Below are positions 55,486-64,000 of a stretch of DNA of 64,000 bases, one piece after another. The notes below the pieces were generated by a model. The model worked only from the letters and a program-made list of their open reading frames with translations. It was not told the origin of the DNA and did no database searches. The stretch's first letter is position 1, and each line of letters starts with the position of its first letter. Made by a program: the position numbers and the translations under genes. The stretch comes from Corylus avellana (lineage: Eukaryota > Streptophyta > Magnoliopsida > Fagales > Betulaceae): positions 6,823,364 through 6,887,363 of the forward strand of contig NC_081548.1 of NCBI RefSeq assembly GCF_901000735.1, written 5' to 3'.

Positions 55486-56851
55486 TGTTGTGCAAAATAT
55501 ATACCTAAATTAATAGGTAAATAATTGTAAGTTTTACCTGCAAGTGCACAAGATCAACAAAGTAGTATATGGTGCAAGTACAGGATCATTCCCATGAGGA
55601 TTGCTGAATTTTTTTTTGTTTAAAAATAAATTCCTTAAGTAAAACAGAGATTGATTGAGTTGATAATGATAAAAAGGTAGGGCTTTGATATCCACCGCTA
55701 ATTATATTCAATTAATATAACAATATGCCAATACTTTGATCATGTTATGCATATCTAATATTTGTCAACCTAAGGGCATGTGTGTATACTCCTTAAGCTA
55801 TAGATTTTCCTAAGCAACAAGTTAGGCATGGGTGTATACTCTAACTCTTGTCTTTCCTAAAGGATTTAGCATGGTATATACTAAGTTGTTCTTTAGAAAA
55901 GCATATGTTCTATGGAAATCGACAAACACACGAGGCCTAGGGCTTGGGTGTATACTCCTGATTCCCCATGTTGATTAACCCAAGAATCGCGGTGTGGATT
56001 CTTTTGTCACTTATGTTAAACCCAAGACTCGGTCATCCAAATTGAATTAAGTAACTAGTCCATACCACATGCATATGTTGATCAGGCACACACATATGAG
56101 GAATTCATGCAAGCAAATATTAATCAAGTTAAATAGCACAACAAGATCATCACAAAGGCGCCAATATTGAAATATTAATTAAACATAACTAGGGCTTCAA
56201 TCTAGCCCTACTAAATAAATTAGCTACACATAGAGTTGATGTTAAACATCTTCATAAAAGAAAAGAAAAGAAAAGAAAAGAAAAGAATAAACCCGAGACT
56301 TGAACTTGAGAGCTCTTATTCTTCTCCTTCTCCAAACCCTCTTATTCTAAAGGCTTAAGAGTCTATATATAGGCTTTGGAAGTCTTTGGAAAAGTAGTAA
56401 ACCCTAGGGATTTTATAGGGTTTCAATCCTATTACAATTGGGAGTTGGAAAACCCTAATATGAAAATAGGGACATTCTGGCCGCCACCTTGAGTTGTCTC
56501 CTGCGCACGGGTGCGATCGATCGCAACCCGTGTGCGCTTGATCGCAGGTCTACGATCGATACTTCTTCTGGCATGCGCTCGATCGCTCCTAGCCTGCTTT
56601 GTGCTATGTCCTCTCGGGTACTGCGCTCGATCGCAGGTACCCTGCGATTGATTGCAGTGTCAGGGAGTTTCAATTTTTTTCATCTTTTCTTTTTGAACCC
56701 AAATCACCCAGTTTTACTTCATTTTCTTCCAAAAGCCTGTAAAAGCATGAAAAACACAAAAAGGAAGTAAAATGACCTAATTAACCAAAACCAAAGGATT
56801 AAAACATGCAAGTTAAGGGTTGAAAATATGAATATTTTAGCACTTATTACA
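55486..56851 (-). mobile_element. Ty3/Gypsy LTR (3' LTR, minus strand)
   Basis: About 1366 bp. On the minus strand it begins after the purine tract with TGTAATAAGTGC and ends ...TGCACAACA. It contains 'cctatatatagactctta' (TATA region and start) and near its end the 'gtacttgcacc...tgcacttgcagg' pattern frequent in this kind of plant LTR. The zone 56505-56665 has repeated GATCGATCGCA-like palindromic strings. It interrupts the CRK kinase exon after 'ggcttactatctata'. Short open frames here are not genes. Confidence 0.8.
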
Positions 56852-57640
56852 CCCCCAAACTTACATATTGCTAGTCCCTTAGCAATACAAAAAAAAAAAA
56901 AAAAAACAGGAATGAAAAAAAAAAAAAACAGAAAACAAAAGATAAATCCATCTTTCGTGGGATGTACGATTGCATTTAGCGTATCCAACAAGCCTTTTAA
57001 ACCCCTAGGAATTCCCTAGTGGACGAGTGAAGTCTCGTGAGGATTTTTCAGAAATGTTACCCACAAACATCATACACAGTTCATGTCATCCCAAAAATTA
57101 AAGCATCACTTCAAGATCATGATTTTTATTCATTAGCGAGCTTAAAAGGATGAACTCCATCTTCACAATGAATTGGAATCTCAAAGTGCAATTACTTACA
57201 AAGGACATGCTAACATATCACAAGTTTCAAACAGTGTAAAGTGAATAAGCACAAAATTATGAGGCTTCCAAATCTTTTCAATATGTAATGTCTCCAAATG
57301 TCAAAATTCACTGAAATTCCTATTAGATTGACACGAGGCATATTTCTCTTATTTTTGGTCAGGTTGTGCAATGTTGGTTCTCTTAAGCTTTCTAATTGAC
57401 CTTTGTAGCGAGTGTTAAGTCAATGGCTCCCAAACCAGGTGGTTTTAGGGCATTAGGTATAGAGACACCCCTAAGGACCTACTAACTCGAGTCAAAAAGG
57501 CTACAAAACCAACTAACCATGACATTGATCAAATCCAAATTTTTCACCTTTTGACGTGAACACTCAATGCTTTGAGACGAGGTCCCGTTACTCTGTAAAA
57601 AGCCATCAATGATCATTTATTTCACTTTTATATATATATA
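56852..57640 (-). mobile_element. Gypsy 3' internal region with purine tract
   Basis: Minus strand: A/T tracts, then GCAATATGTAAGTTTGGGGG just before the LTR, the polypurine tract style of Tat/Athila-like elements. Upstream is non-coding with some C-terminal-like fragments. The right limit near 57640 is set by the change to AT-rich sequence and the pararetrovirus-like leader; not exact. Confidence 0.7.
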
Positions 57641-57939
57641 TATTAAATTAACCACGACGGTTGTAGTGACGTGGTTAATTATATTAATTTAATTTAATAT
57701 AATTAAATTATTATATAAAATTTTGATACCATTATTTTATTATATATTAAATTATTATCAGATTCAACAGAAATTTTTTCAAAATTAACCACGTTAGGTG
57801 GTAAACTGGACTGAGAGCTAACAGAAGAATTAGATCTCCACATTATGACATACAAACTAAACTCAAAATTACTCACTGGGTGAAGTCTTAAAGGATCTCA
57901 TCCTAGGTACTCACTCACTGTGTAAACTTCCTAAGGATC
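56907..57939. repeat. first copy of a ~1.03-kb exact duplication
   Basis: Matches 58040-59071 in direct orientation; I noticed no difference apart from a mononucleotide run near the start. It ends exactly at the gap. Confidence 0.92.
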
Positions 57940-58039
57940 NNNNNNNNNNNNNNNNNNNNNNNNNNNNNNNNNNNNNNNNNNNNNNNNNNNNNNNNNNNNN
58001 NNNNNNNNNNNNNNNNNNNNNNNNNNNNNNNNNNNNNNN
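57940..58039. other. assembly gap (100 N), probably false
   Basis: Sequence left of the gap is repeated right of it, so the two contigs should overlap and the gap should not exist. Confidence 0.97.
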
Positions 58040-59071
58040 CAGGAATGAAAAAAAAAAAAAACAGAAAACAAAAGATAAATCCATCTTTCGTGGGATGTAC
58101 GATTGCATTTAGCGTATCCAACAAGCCTTTTAAACCCCTAGGAATTCCCTAGTGGACGAGTGAAGTCTCGTGAGGATTTTTCAGAAATGTTACCCACAAA
58201 CATCATACACAGTTCATGTCATCCCAAAAATTAAAGCATCACTTCAAGATCATGATTTTTATTCATTAGCGAGCTTAAAAGGATGAACTCCATCTTCACA
58301 ATGAATTGGAATCTCAAAGTGCAATTACTTACAAAGGACATGCTAACATATCACAAGTTTCAAACAGTGTAAAGTGAATAAGCACAAAATTATGAGGCTT
58401 CCAAATCTTTTCAATATGTAATGTCTCCAAATGTCAAAATTCACTGAAATTCCTATTAGATTGACACGAGGCATATTTCTCTTATTTTTGGTCAGGTTGT
58501 GCAATGTTGGTTCTCTTAAGCTTTCTAATTGACCTTTGTAGCGAGTGTTAAGTCAATGGCTCCCAAACCAGGTGGTTTTAGGGCATTAGGTATAGAGACA
58601 CCCCTAAGGACCTACTAACTCGAGTCAAAAAGGCTACAAAACCAACTAACCATGACATTGATCAAATCCAAATTTTTCACCTTTTGACGTGAACACTCAA
58701 TGCTTTGAGACGAGGTCCCGTTACTCTGTAAAAAGCCATCAATGATCATTTATTTCACTTTTATATATATATATATTAAATTAACCACGACGGTTGTAGT
58801 GACGTGGTTAATTATATTAATTTAATTTAATATAATTAAATTATTATATAAAATTTTGATACCATTATTTTATTATATATTAAATTATTATCAGATTCAA
58901 CAGAAATTTTTTCAAAATTAACCACGTTAGGTGGTAAACTGGACTGAGAGCTAACAGAAGAATTAGATCTCCACATTATGACATACAAACTAAACTCAAA
59001 ATTACTCACTGGGTGAAGTCTTAAAGGATCTCATCCTAGGTACTCACTCACTGTGTAAACTTCCTAAGGAT
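58040..59071. repeat. second copy of the ~1.03-kb exact duplication
   Basis: Repeats 56907-57939 and then continues past it (ctaaggatctccttcctagg). Confidence 0.92.
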
Positions 59072-59496
59072 CTCCTTCCTAGGACACTAGACTATCTGCA
59101 CATACCCTTGGCCTAGCCCTCTGGTGAAACTATCCACACATACCCTTGGCCTAACCCTCGGCTGAAACCAGAACTATTCACACATACCCTTGGCCTAGCC
59201 CACAGATCTTCTTCACGCCCTAACGCCAACCCAGGCTTAAGCGGGACTTACAGATACCTCGACGGCTGTAGTGACGGGGTGGTGAACTACCGTTCCTTAC
59301 AACAAAGGTGACGGGGTGGTGGACTACCGTTCCAACAAAAGTGACGGGGTGGCGGACTACCGTCTAACACCTAAGATCTCGACACAGAGAAGGTAAACTG
59401 GGAGTAAGGAAAGAGGAGAAGAGCAAGACATAAACTCAGGGGGTTATCAAAGAGCAGGGTGTACATCAAGGCAGCAAAGAGACCGGAACTCTTATG
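58780..59496 (-). other. leader and start of first ORF of the pararetrovirus-like element
   Basis: On the minus strand, downstream of the primer site, an AG-rich leader contains three repeats of 'cggtagtccaccaccccgtcac' (near 59280-59370) and three of 'ggccaagggtatgtgtg' (59100-59190). Then an ATG near 58981 opens a Ser/Asn-rich frame of about 45 codons that runs into AT-rich sequence with stops. It may be the start of the first gene of the element, broken by the neighbouring insertion. Confidence 0.45.
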
Positions 59497-59510
59497 GCTC
59501 TGATACCAAA
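59497..59510 (-). other. tRNA-Met primer-binding site of the pararetrovirus-like element
   Basis: Minus strand TTTGGTATCAGAGC. It lies downstream of the last ORF and downstream of a TATA box on the same strand, as in caulimovirid genomes, where the intergenic region precedes the primer site. Confidence 0.75.
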
Positions 59511-60362
59511 CAACGGAGGGGGAGGAAGCGCAGTATGCAAATAGATGCAGGGGCGTAGGGGAGAGTGATGTACATGCAATAATAATAGATTAAAGCAAAT
59601 AAAACCGTCCAAGAAGGTGGTATGACAATTGTATAATCAAAATTTAAAACTGAAATAAAAATAGTTGAGAGGAATTAAAACAGATAATCGTTATAGATTA
59701 TATGATAAAACCTTTACAGGAGTAAGTGACAGAACTTACTGAAGTAAGGGACAGGAAAAGAACAAGAATATGAAGCAGGGGAATGGCTAGATAGTTTCTG
59801 AGGAGTCTCTCAAGCAACCTCTAAAAAACCTCTGCCTTACAATGGGGAAGGGGAGCCCGTTATATAGGCTGGATACAAAGCATGAAAAACAAATTACAAT
59901 TATAACAAAACAGTAAAAAAGGAGTCCGCGTCACTGTGGAGTCCGCTTTAGTCAAAAGTAAATAGTGGAGGCAGGTCTGGCGCCAATCTGAAACAGTAAA
60001 AGTAGCAATCTTGAACAGTTGCTGTCGGCACTGTAGTGTCGGCAGACAAAACATGAACAGTAAAGTAAACAGTGCGTCTGAACAGTAATCCTGCACAGTG
60101 TCGTCCATGACATGAACAGTAAAAGTGAACAATGATTTTGCACAGTAACTTCAAATAGTGATGAACAGTGATCCGTTAGAGATCATGGTAAAAACATCAA
60201 ATTCTGAAACCAGCCGTCATGAGCTAGTCTGAAATAGTTAACAAAAATTCAGCCGTTATGGAGCTGAACTGAGGACCATGAGCCATTGAAGGGCTTTGAG
60301 CAAGATAAACAAGGCCGTTATGGGCCAAAAGGACAAACATGGGCCGTCAAGAGGCCAAACAA
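59511..60362 (-). promoter_or_regulatory. intergenic promoter region of the pararetrovirus-like element
   Basis: Minus strand: an array of at least eight GAACAGT/ACTGTTC-type repeats (59990-60175), then GCCTATATAACGGGC (TATA box near 59861), a presumed start 25-35 bases on, and about 320 bases of pyrimidine-rich leader up to the primer site. No LTR boundaries (TG...CA with a partner) are visible. A second repeated theme, 'cgttatgg(g/a)' and 'ccgtca(t/a)gag', lies near 60213-60350. Confidence 0.65.
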
Positions 60363-61565
60363 TCACAAGTCTTCAGCTCCCGAGTAAGGATAGTAGTCTT
60401 GTGTGTCTTCAAAATAGGGAGGAACCTGATCAGTCTGTTCTGGTGGTTTAGGCGTCTCGTCTTCACCATCAGAAGGCAATTCTGATTCCAGGGCAGCAAG
60501 AAGGGCTTGAATCATATCTTTCTTCTTAGAAGATTTCTTATTTGAAGAATTTGAAGCAGCCGAAGCAGAAGAAGTAGGAGAACTTTTTTCTTCTTTTGGG
60601 GAAGTGAAAGCACTCGGGGGAATTAACAGGGGAGAAACAACAGGAGTCTTTGGGGCGGCAAGAGCCTTTGGGACTCGAACTAAATTTTTAACATCAAGGA
60701 TAATCGAATCATTTAGTGAGCATTTATCCCACCATTTGATGAACCAGCACCTTTGAATCAGGTCATCTGAAAGGCGATAATTCCATCTCAGAATCCAAGG
60801 AATCTTGTAGTTGTTCTTAAACATTTGGAAAGCATCAACAAGGGGGAGAGGGAGAACATCAGGAAGAAGGCCAAATTGGTTCCACCATCTTATGAACCAA
60901 AGAGGAAGAATTCCTGTAAAATCTTTATCAAAATTGACAAACCAAGAATGATCAAAATTCGAGGTTTGATAGAGAAGAAACCTGTAAAAAGCATTAATGT
61001 AATCATAATAATTACATGGAATGCTAAACCCGTTAAGGGATTTGGAAACAGAGGGGTGGTCACCCCATTCTTTTTCAGAAATAATTCTCTTAAAGTAAAC
61101 ACTGTGGTAGAGTGTTTTCTGAGGATTAATTATGTCAGGAATGGCTTTGAAATAAACAGTACTAGTCTGCTTTTGGATAGCAGAATAGAAAGCAATGTTT
61201 TTCAAAGGATGTTCAGGAATCCAATGAAAATTAGGAGGAAAATAGGAGACGGCAATATCTGCGGGGGATTGGGTAGAAGAAACACGATTTAACTCAATAA
61301 AAAACATATTCTGAGAATAAGGGAGAGTTAAATAATCAGAAGTAGGTTTGTCGTTCTTGACAAAGGTTTTCTGGGGTGGGCCAGAAAAAGGATCATATTG
61401 GGAAACCAAAGTGGAGGAGTAAGAAACCTGGGAACCAGGATTAAATGGAGTAAATCTGTTGGTTAAAGCAACAGATGAAATGGGTAAACAGGAAACAGGG
61501 GCAGACTCTAGTTTTATGACCAGAGCCTTTGAATGGATTTTGCCTTTATCCTTTTTGCTGGCCAT
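60363..61565 (-). CDS. terminal ORF of the pararetrovirus-like element (unknown function)
   Basis: ATG at 61565 (in a ccaccATGGCC context), 400 codons to TGA at 60363, no interruptions. Short basic N-terminus (MASKKDKGKIHSK), then a W/F/Y-rich domain with repeated patterns (FPPNFHWIPEHPLKN, WFVNFDKDFTGILPLWF, RWWNQFG, WFIKWWDK). A Ser/Lys-rich stretch and an acidic C-terminus ending DYYPYSGAEDL follow. I recall proteins of this kind next to caulimovirid-like polyproteins in plant genomes, without an assigned role. It is the only long intact frame of the element. A longer frame up to 61754 exists but the extra part is hydrophobic and lacks a good start. Confidence 0.7.
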   Translation of the reverse strand: MASKKDKGKIHSKALVIKLESAPVSCLPISSVALTNRFTPFNPGSQVSYSSTLVSQYDPFSGPPQKTFVKNDKPTSDYLTLPYSQNMFFIELNRVSSTQSPADIAVSYFPPNFHWIPEHPLKNIAFYSAIQKQTSTVYFKAIPDIINPQKTLYHSVYFKRIISEKEWGDHPSVSKSLNGFSIPCNYYDYINAFYRFLLYQTSNFDHSWFVNFDKDFTGILPLWFIRWWNQFGLLPDVLPLPLVDAFQMFKNNYKIPWILRWNYRLSDDLIQRCWFIKWWDKCSLNDSIILDVKNLVRVPKALAAPKTPVVSPLLIPPSAFTSPKEEKSSPTSSASAASNSSNKKSSKKKDMIQALLAALESELPSDGEDETPKPPEQTDQVPPYFEDTQDYYPYSGAEDL

Positions 61566-61749
61566 GGTGGCACTGCAAAAATTCAAAAGAAAAATAATTA
61601 AAATTAAAAAGGTAAAAACCTTTATAAAATATATGCAAAATAATGTCAAAATTATTTTTTGCAAAGCAGAAATAATAATATGCGCCATGTGCTGGGGATA
61701 GGTATGAACAAAGAATTCTGGGAAAACACAACCGTTAGTGGGGTGTTTA

Positions 61750-64000
61750 AGCAAGATAGAATTCTGACAGGGGCAGGGTCCTTATCCAACTCTAGGACAG
61801 GGTGCTGACCAAACTTAATACCCAACCTGTTAACATCAATTTCAAATCTTGTAGAAAAAGGAATTTGAATATCAATATCAGACTTAACAGTTGACAAACC
61901 AATCTCGTTAACCGAGAATGGATAAAGTAAATCAAGAAAAGGCATTCCAAGAATTACCCTTTCACCCATGTTTTTGACAAGGACAGCAGGAATGTGAAAA
62001 TGAACATTATGCTGGCAAACATAAGCATTTTTTAATTCAAAATCAATATGCATTTTGTTTCCACTCGCAGAGTCCATCTTTTGAGTAGATTTTTCAAAAT
62101 ACTTCCTTGGAATAAATCCTTCTTGAAAACAATTTAGATCACAACCAGAATCAATTAGAGCAATAACATCAAAAGCATAATCAGGAGCAATAGAACTATG
62201 AACTTTAGAATACCATCTGGGAGGGACAATTTTATGGATAGCACTGACAATCTTAACGTCATCATTAGAAAGAAGCTTGTAGCTAGATTCAGCTTCATCA
62301 TCATGCTCAGATTTGTTAACGTTTTTGTTAACATCTTCATTATCAGAGTTATTTTCTGGGAAAAACTGTTGAAGATTTCAAAGCAAAAGCTTTTGTTGTA
62401 AATCTTTGTTCTCAGTTTTAACCATTTGCAAGTCATTTTGCAAATCAGCAATGTCTTTCTTGATGTTACCAATCTCATGCTGCAAATCTGAGATAGTAAC
62501 TACCTTGGATTTTTGGTTTGAAAATCATTTCAAGGTATCTTCAAGAGAGATTTTAGTGCCGACAGGTTTTTCAAAATCATTAACCATGAGTTTCTTAAGT
62601 TTTTTAAGATACTCTTCTTTCAAATCAGGATTTTCAATTTTTGAGATCAAAGTCAGAAGTAAGTCTTCTTGTTCTTTAGATTTCGTCAAAACATAACAAG
62701 TTTTTGGATTGCAGCAAGAGTCAGCACAACCATTTTTGAAACAATTTCTGGAAATATCAGAAGCAGAATGATAATCAGAATCCGAAGAGGATGGAAGATC
62801 ATCATTGGAAGAATAATTAGAAAAATCATTGTTTTGAAAGATTCTAAAGATTTTTTGCTTTTCATCGTCATTGATATTTAAAGCATTAATCTATTTTTTA
62901 ATCTTTTTAGGAGGTTTAGGACACTTGTCAGCATAGTGTCCAGTTTCTCCACAATTGAAACACCTGTTCTTAGAAAAATATTTTTCAAATTTTGAATCTT
63001 TATTTTTCTTAGGTGGCTTAGAAAATTTAGGTTTATTAAATTTTCTTTTCTTGTAATTGTTGTAATATGGAGGGGGTGATTTCGAGAAAGCTTTAGATTT
63101 CTTCCTATGCGTTTTGGAGGGAGCAAAGGAGGTAATCCAAACTGTTCACAGAAATTTCCCATTTCATACTTAGCTTTCTTGGCGTTCTTAAGCTGCTGTC
63201 TGATCATTTTTTGATCGATGCACATCTTAATGCCAAGTTTTTTGACTGTAGAGAATAAATCTCTATAGGTCAAATTTTCAAAATCAATGAGACCAGTGTC
63301 AGTACTGATCAATTCATCTTTAACTTTGTGAGCAAATAATGAAGGCAACCCATCAATAAACTTTTCTTTCCAATACGGTTTTTGACTGTCAGTTCTAACC
63401 ATAACACGGGAAAGAAAAACATCTTGATACCATCTATAATCAGACATAGCTGGACATCGAAGATTGTTCAAATAATCAGAAATACGGAAAGTAATATTAG
63501 AAGGAGTCCCGACAAAATGTTTGATGATTGTATAAATTAGAGTGTTAACACCATCAGGTTCACTCATACCAATTCCGTCATTGAAAATGGGTAATCCATC
63601 ATCACCTTTCTTTACTGCTTTCTTGATCTGGTCTCTTCTTTCTTCAGTGAGATATTTATCCCACCAATTTTTTAGGGTACCAGAAAAACCAATAGCAAGT
63701 AAATCCACAATATCAGATTGATTTTTACTGTGGTTAGTGAGGTAGGCATTAGCAACCATGGCCATGTGATCCATCTTGTTGAGCAGTTCTTGCTCAGACA
63801 AACCATCAATGTTCCATTCATACAATTTATCAGCAGAAACAGAGAATTGGGATTGGAGAAACCTTTCCTCAAATTGTAAATCAGGAGGAGTAGGCTTCGA
63901 ATAAACATTCTTTGTAAGGTTGACAGTTCTTGCCAAAGTTTTCTTCAAGAATCCTGATGTCAGAATCAGTGGATTCTTGCGAAGTTTCAGAATCAGAAGA
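61750..64000 (-). pseudogene. pararetrovirus-like capsid / zinc knuckle / protease polyprotein (broken, runs off window)
   Basis: Minus strand from the window edge. An acidic Ser/Asp-rich segment is in another frame until about 63940. The coat-protein-like region follows (about 63140-63930) with motifs NWWDKYL, VNTLIYTIIKHFVG, YLNNLRCPAMSDYRWYQ and YWKEKFIDGLPSLF. Next is a one-base frame change near 63130 and a basic region with the zinc knuckle C-x2-C-x4-H-x4-C at about 62923-62966. Then comes a linker with stops near 62891, 62524 and 62383, and a retroviral-type aspartic protease with LIDSGCD (near 62155) and ILGMPF (near 61950), ending about 61750. RT and RNase H, expected next in this family, are absent. 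Assignment to Caulimoviridae-like elements rests on this order plus the downstream primer site and lack of LTRs. Confidence 0.78.

Noticed and set aside
56455..56770. Arg/Ser-rich frames on both strands
   Set aside because: Produced by the GATCGATCGCA array in the Gypsy LTR.
59290..59370. CRISPR-like direct repeats
   Set aside because: Only three degenerate repeats with unequal spacing, in a plant retroelement leader; no cas genes and not a prokaryotic genome.
60825..61292. 155-codon frame on the plus strand
   Set aside because: Antisense of the terminal ORF of the pararetrovirus-like element; no recognisable motif.

Overview
The window is nuclear DNA from a dicotyledonous flowering plant. 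The evidence is a TNL-type resistance gene with the usual intron positions, cysteine-rich receptor-like kinase (CRK) fragments, a phytocyanin, a CYP716-type P450 exon, and a very high density of plant transposable elements. Heterozygous-looking duplicate contigs suggest an outcrossing, perhaps woody species, but I cannot name it. Host coding DNA is sparse and no host gene is clearly intact. Eight runs of exactly 100 N mark gaps of unknown size, and several sit at duplicated sequence.

Region by region. 1-24 kb is transposon territory. A degraded Ty1/Copia element (LTRs 13356-13775 and 21691-22150) has a 2.0-kb gag-only LTR element nested in its pol gene (19227-21237). Its 5' part and left flank recur at about 1.6-6.5 kb. 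Its 3' part and right flank recur inverted at 6665-10287, without the nested element. This looks like a second haplotype placed next to the first. 24-26 kb holds a CRK kinase pseudogene. 26-31 kb has a solo LTR, a small hAT element and a Pack-MULE carrying a proline-rich PERK-like fragment. 32-33 kb has a phytocyanin gene with a premature stop. 35-39 kb has a TNL gene (minus strand) open through NB-ARC, LRR and C-JID but without its TIR exon. 39.6-41.8 kb has a CACTA element inside a MITE and a LINE RNase H fragment. 43.8-45.6 kb has a CYP716 exon cut by a gap, then a damaged selenoprotein-H-like gene. 46-47 kb is another CRK kinase remnant. 48.4-50.7 kb is repeats. 50.95-55.5 kb is a CRK locus broken by a Copia LTR, a hAT element and a Gypsy LTR. 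55.5-57.6 kb is the 3' end of a Gypsy element. From about 57.6 kb to the end lies a caulimovirid-like (pararetrovirus-like) element on the minus strand: capsid, zinc knuckle, protease, a terminal ORF, then promoter and tRNA-Met primer site. The reverse transcriptase is missing.

What stands out most. The Copia family seems to start gag from an ATG inside its LTR, followed at once by a splice donor, with the primer-binding site inside the resulting intron. This would separate a translated spliced RNA from a genomic unspliced RNA. Other strong observations are exact target-site duplications for many elements, the empty site of the nested gag-only element, and scaffold redundancy that affects any copy-number reading of the window.
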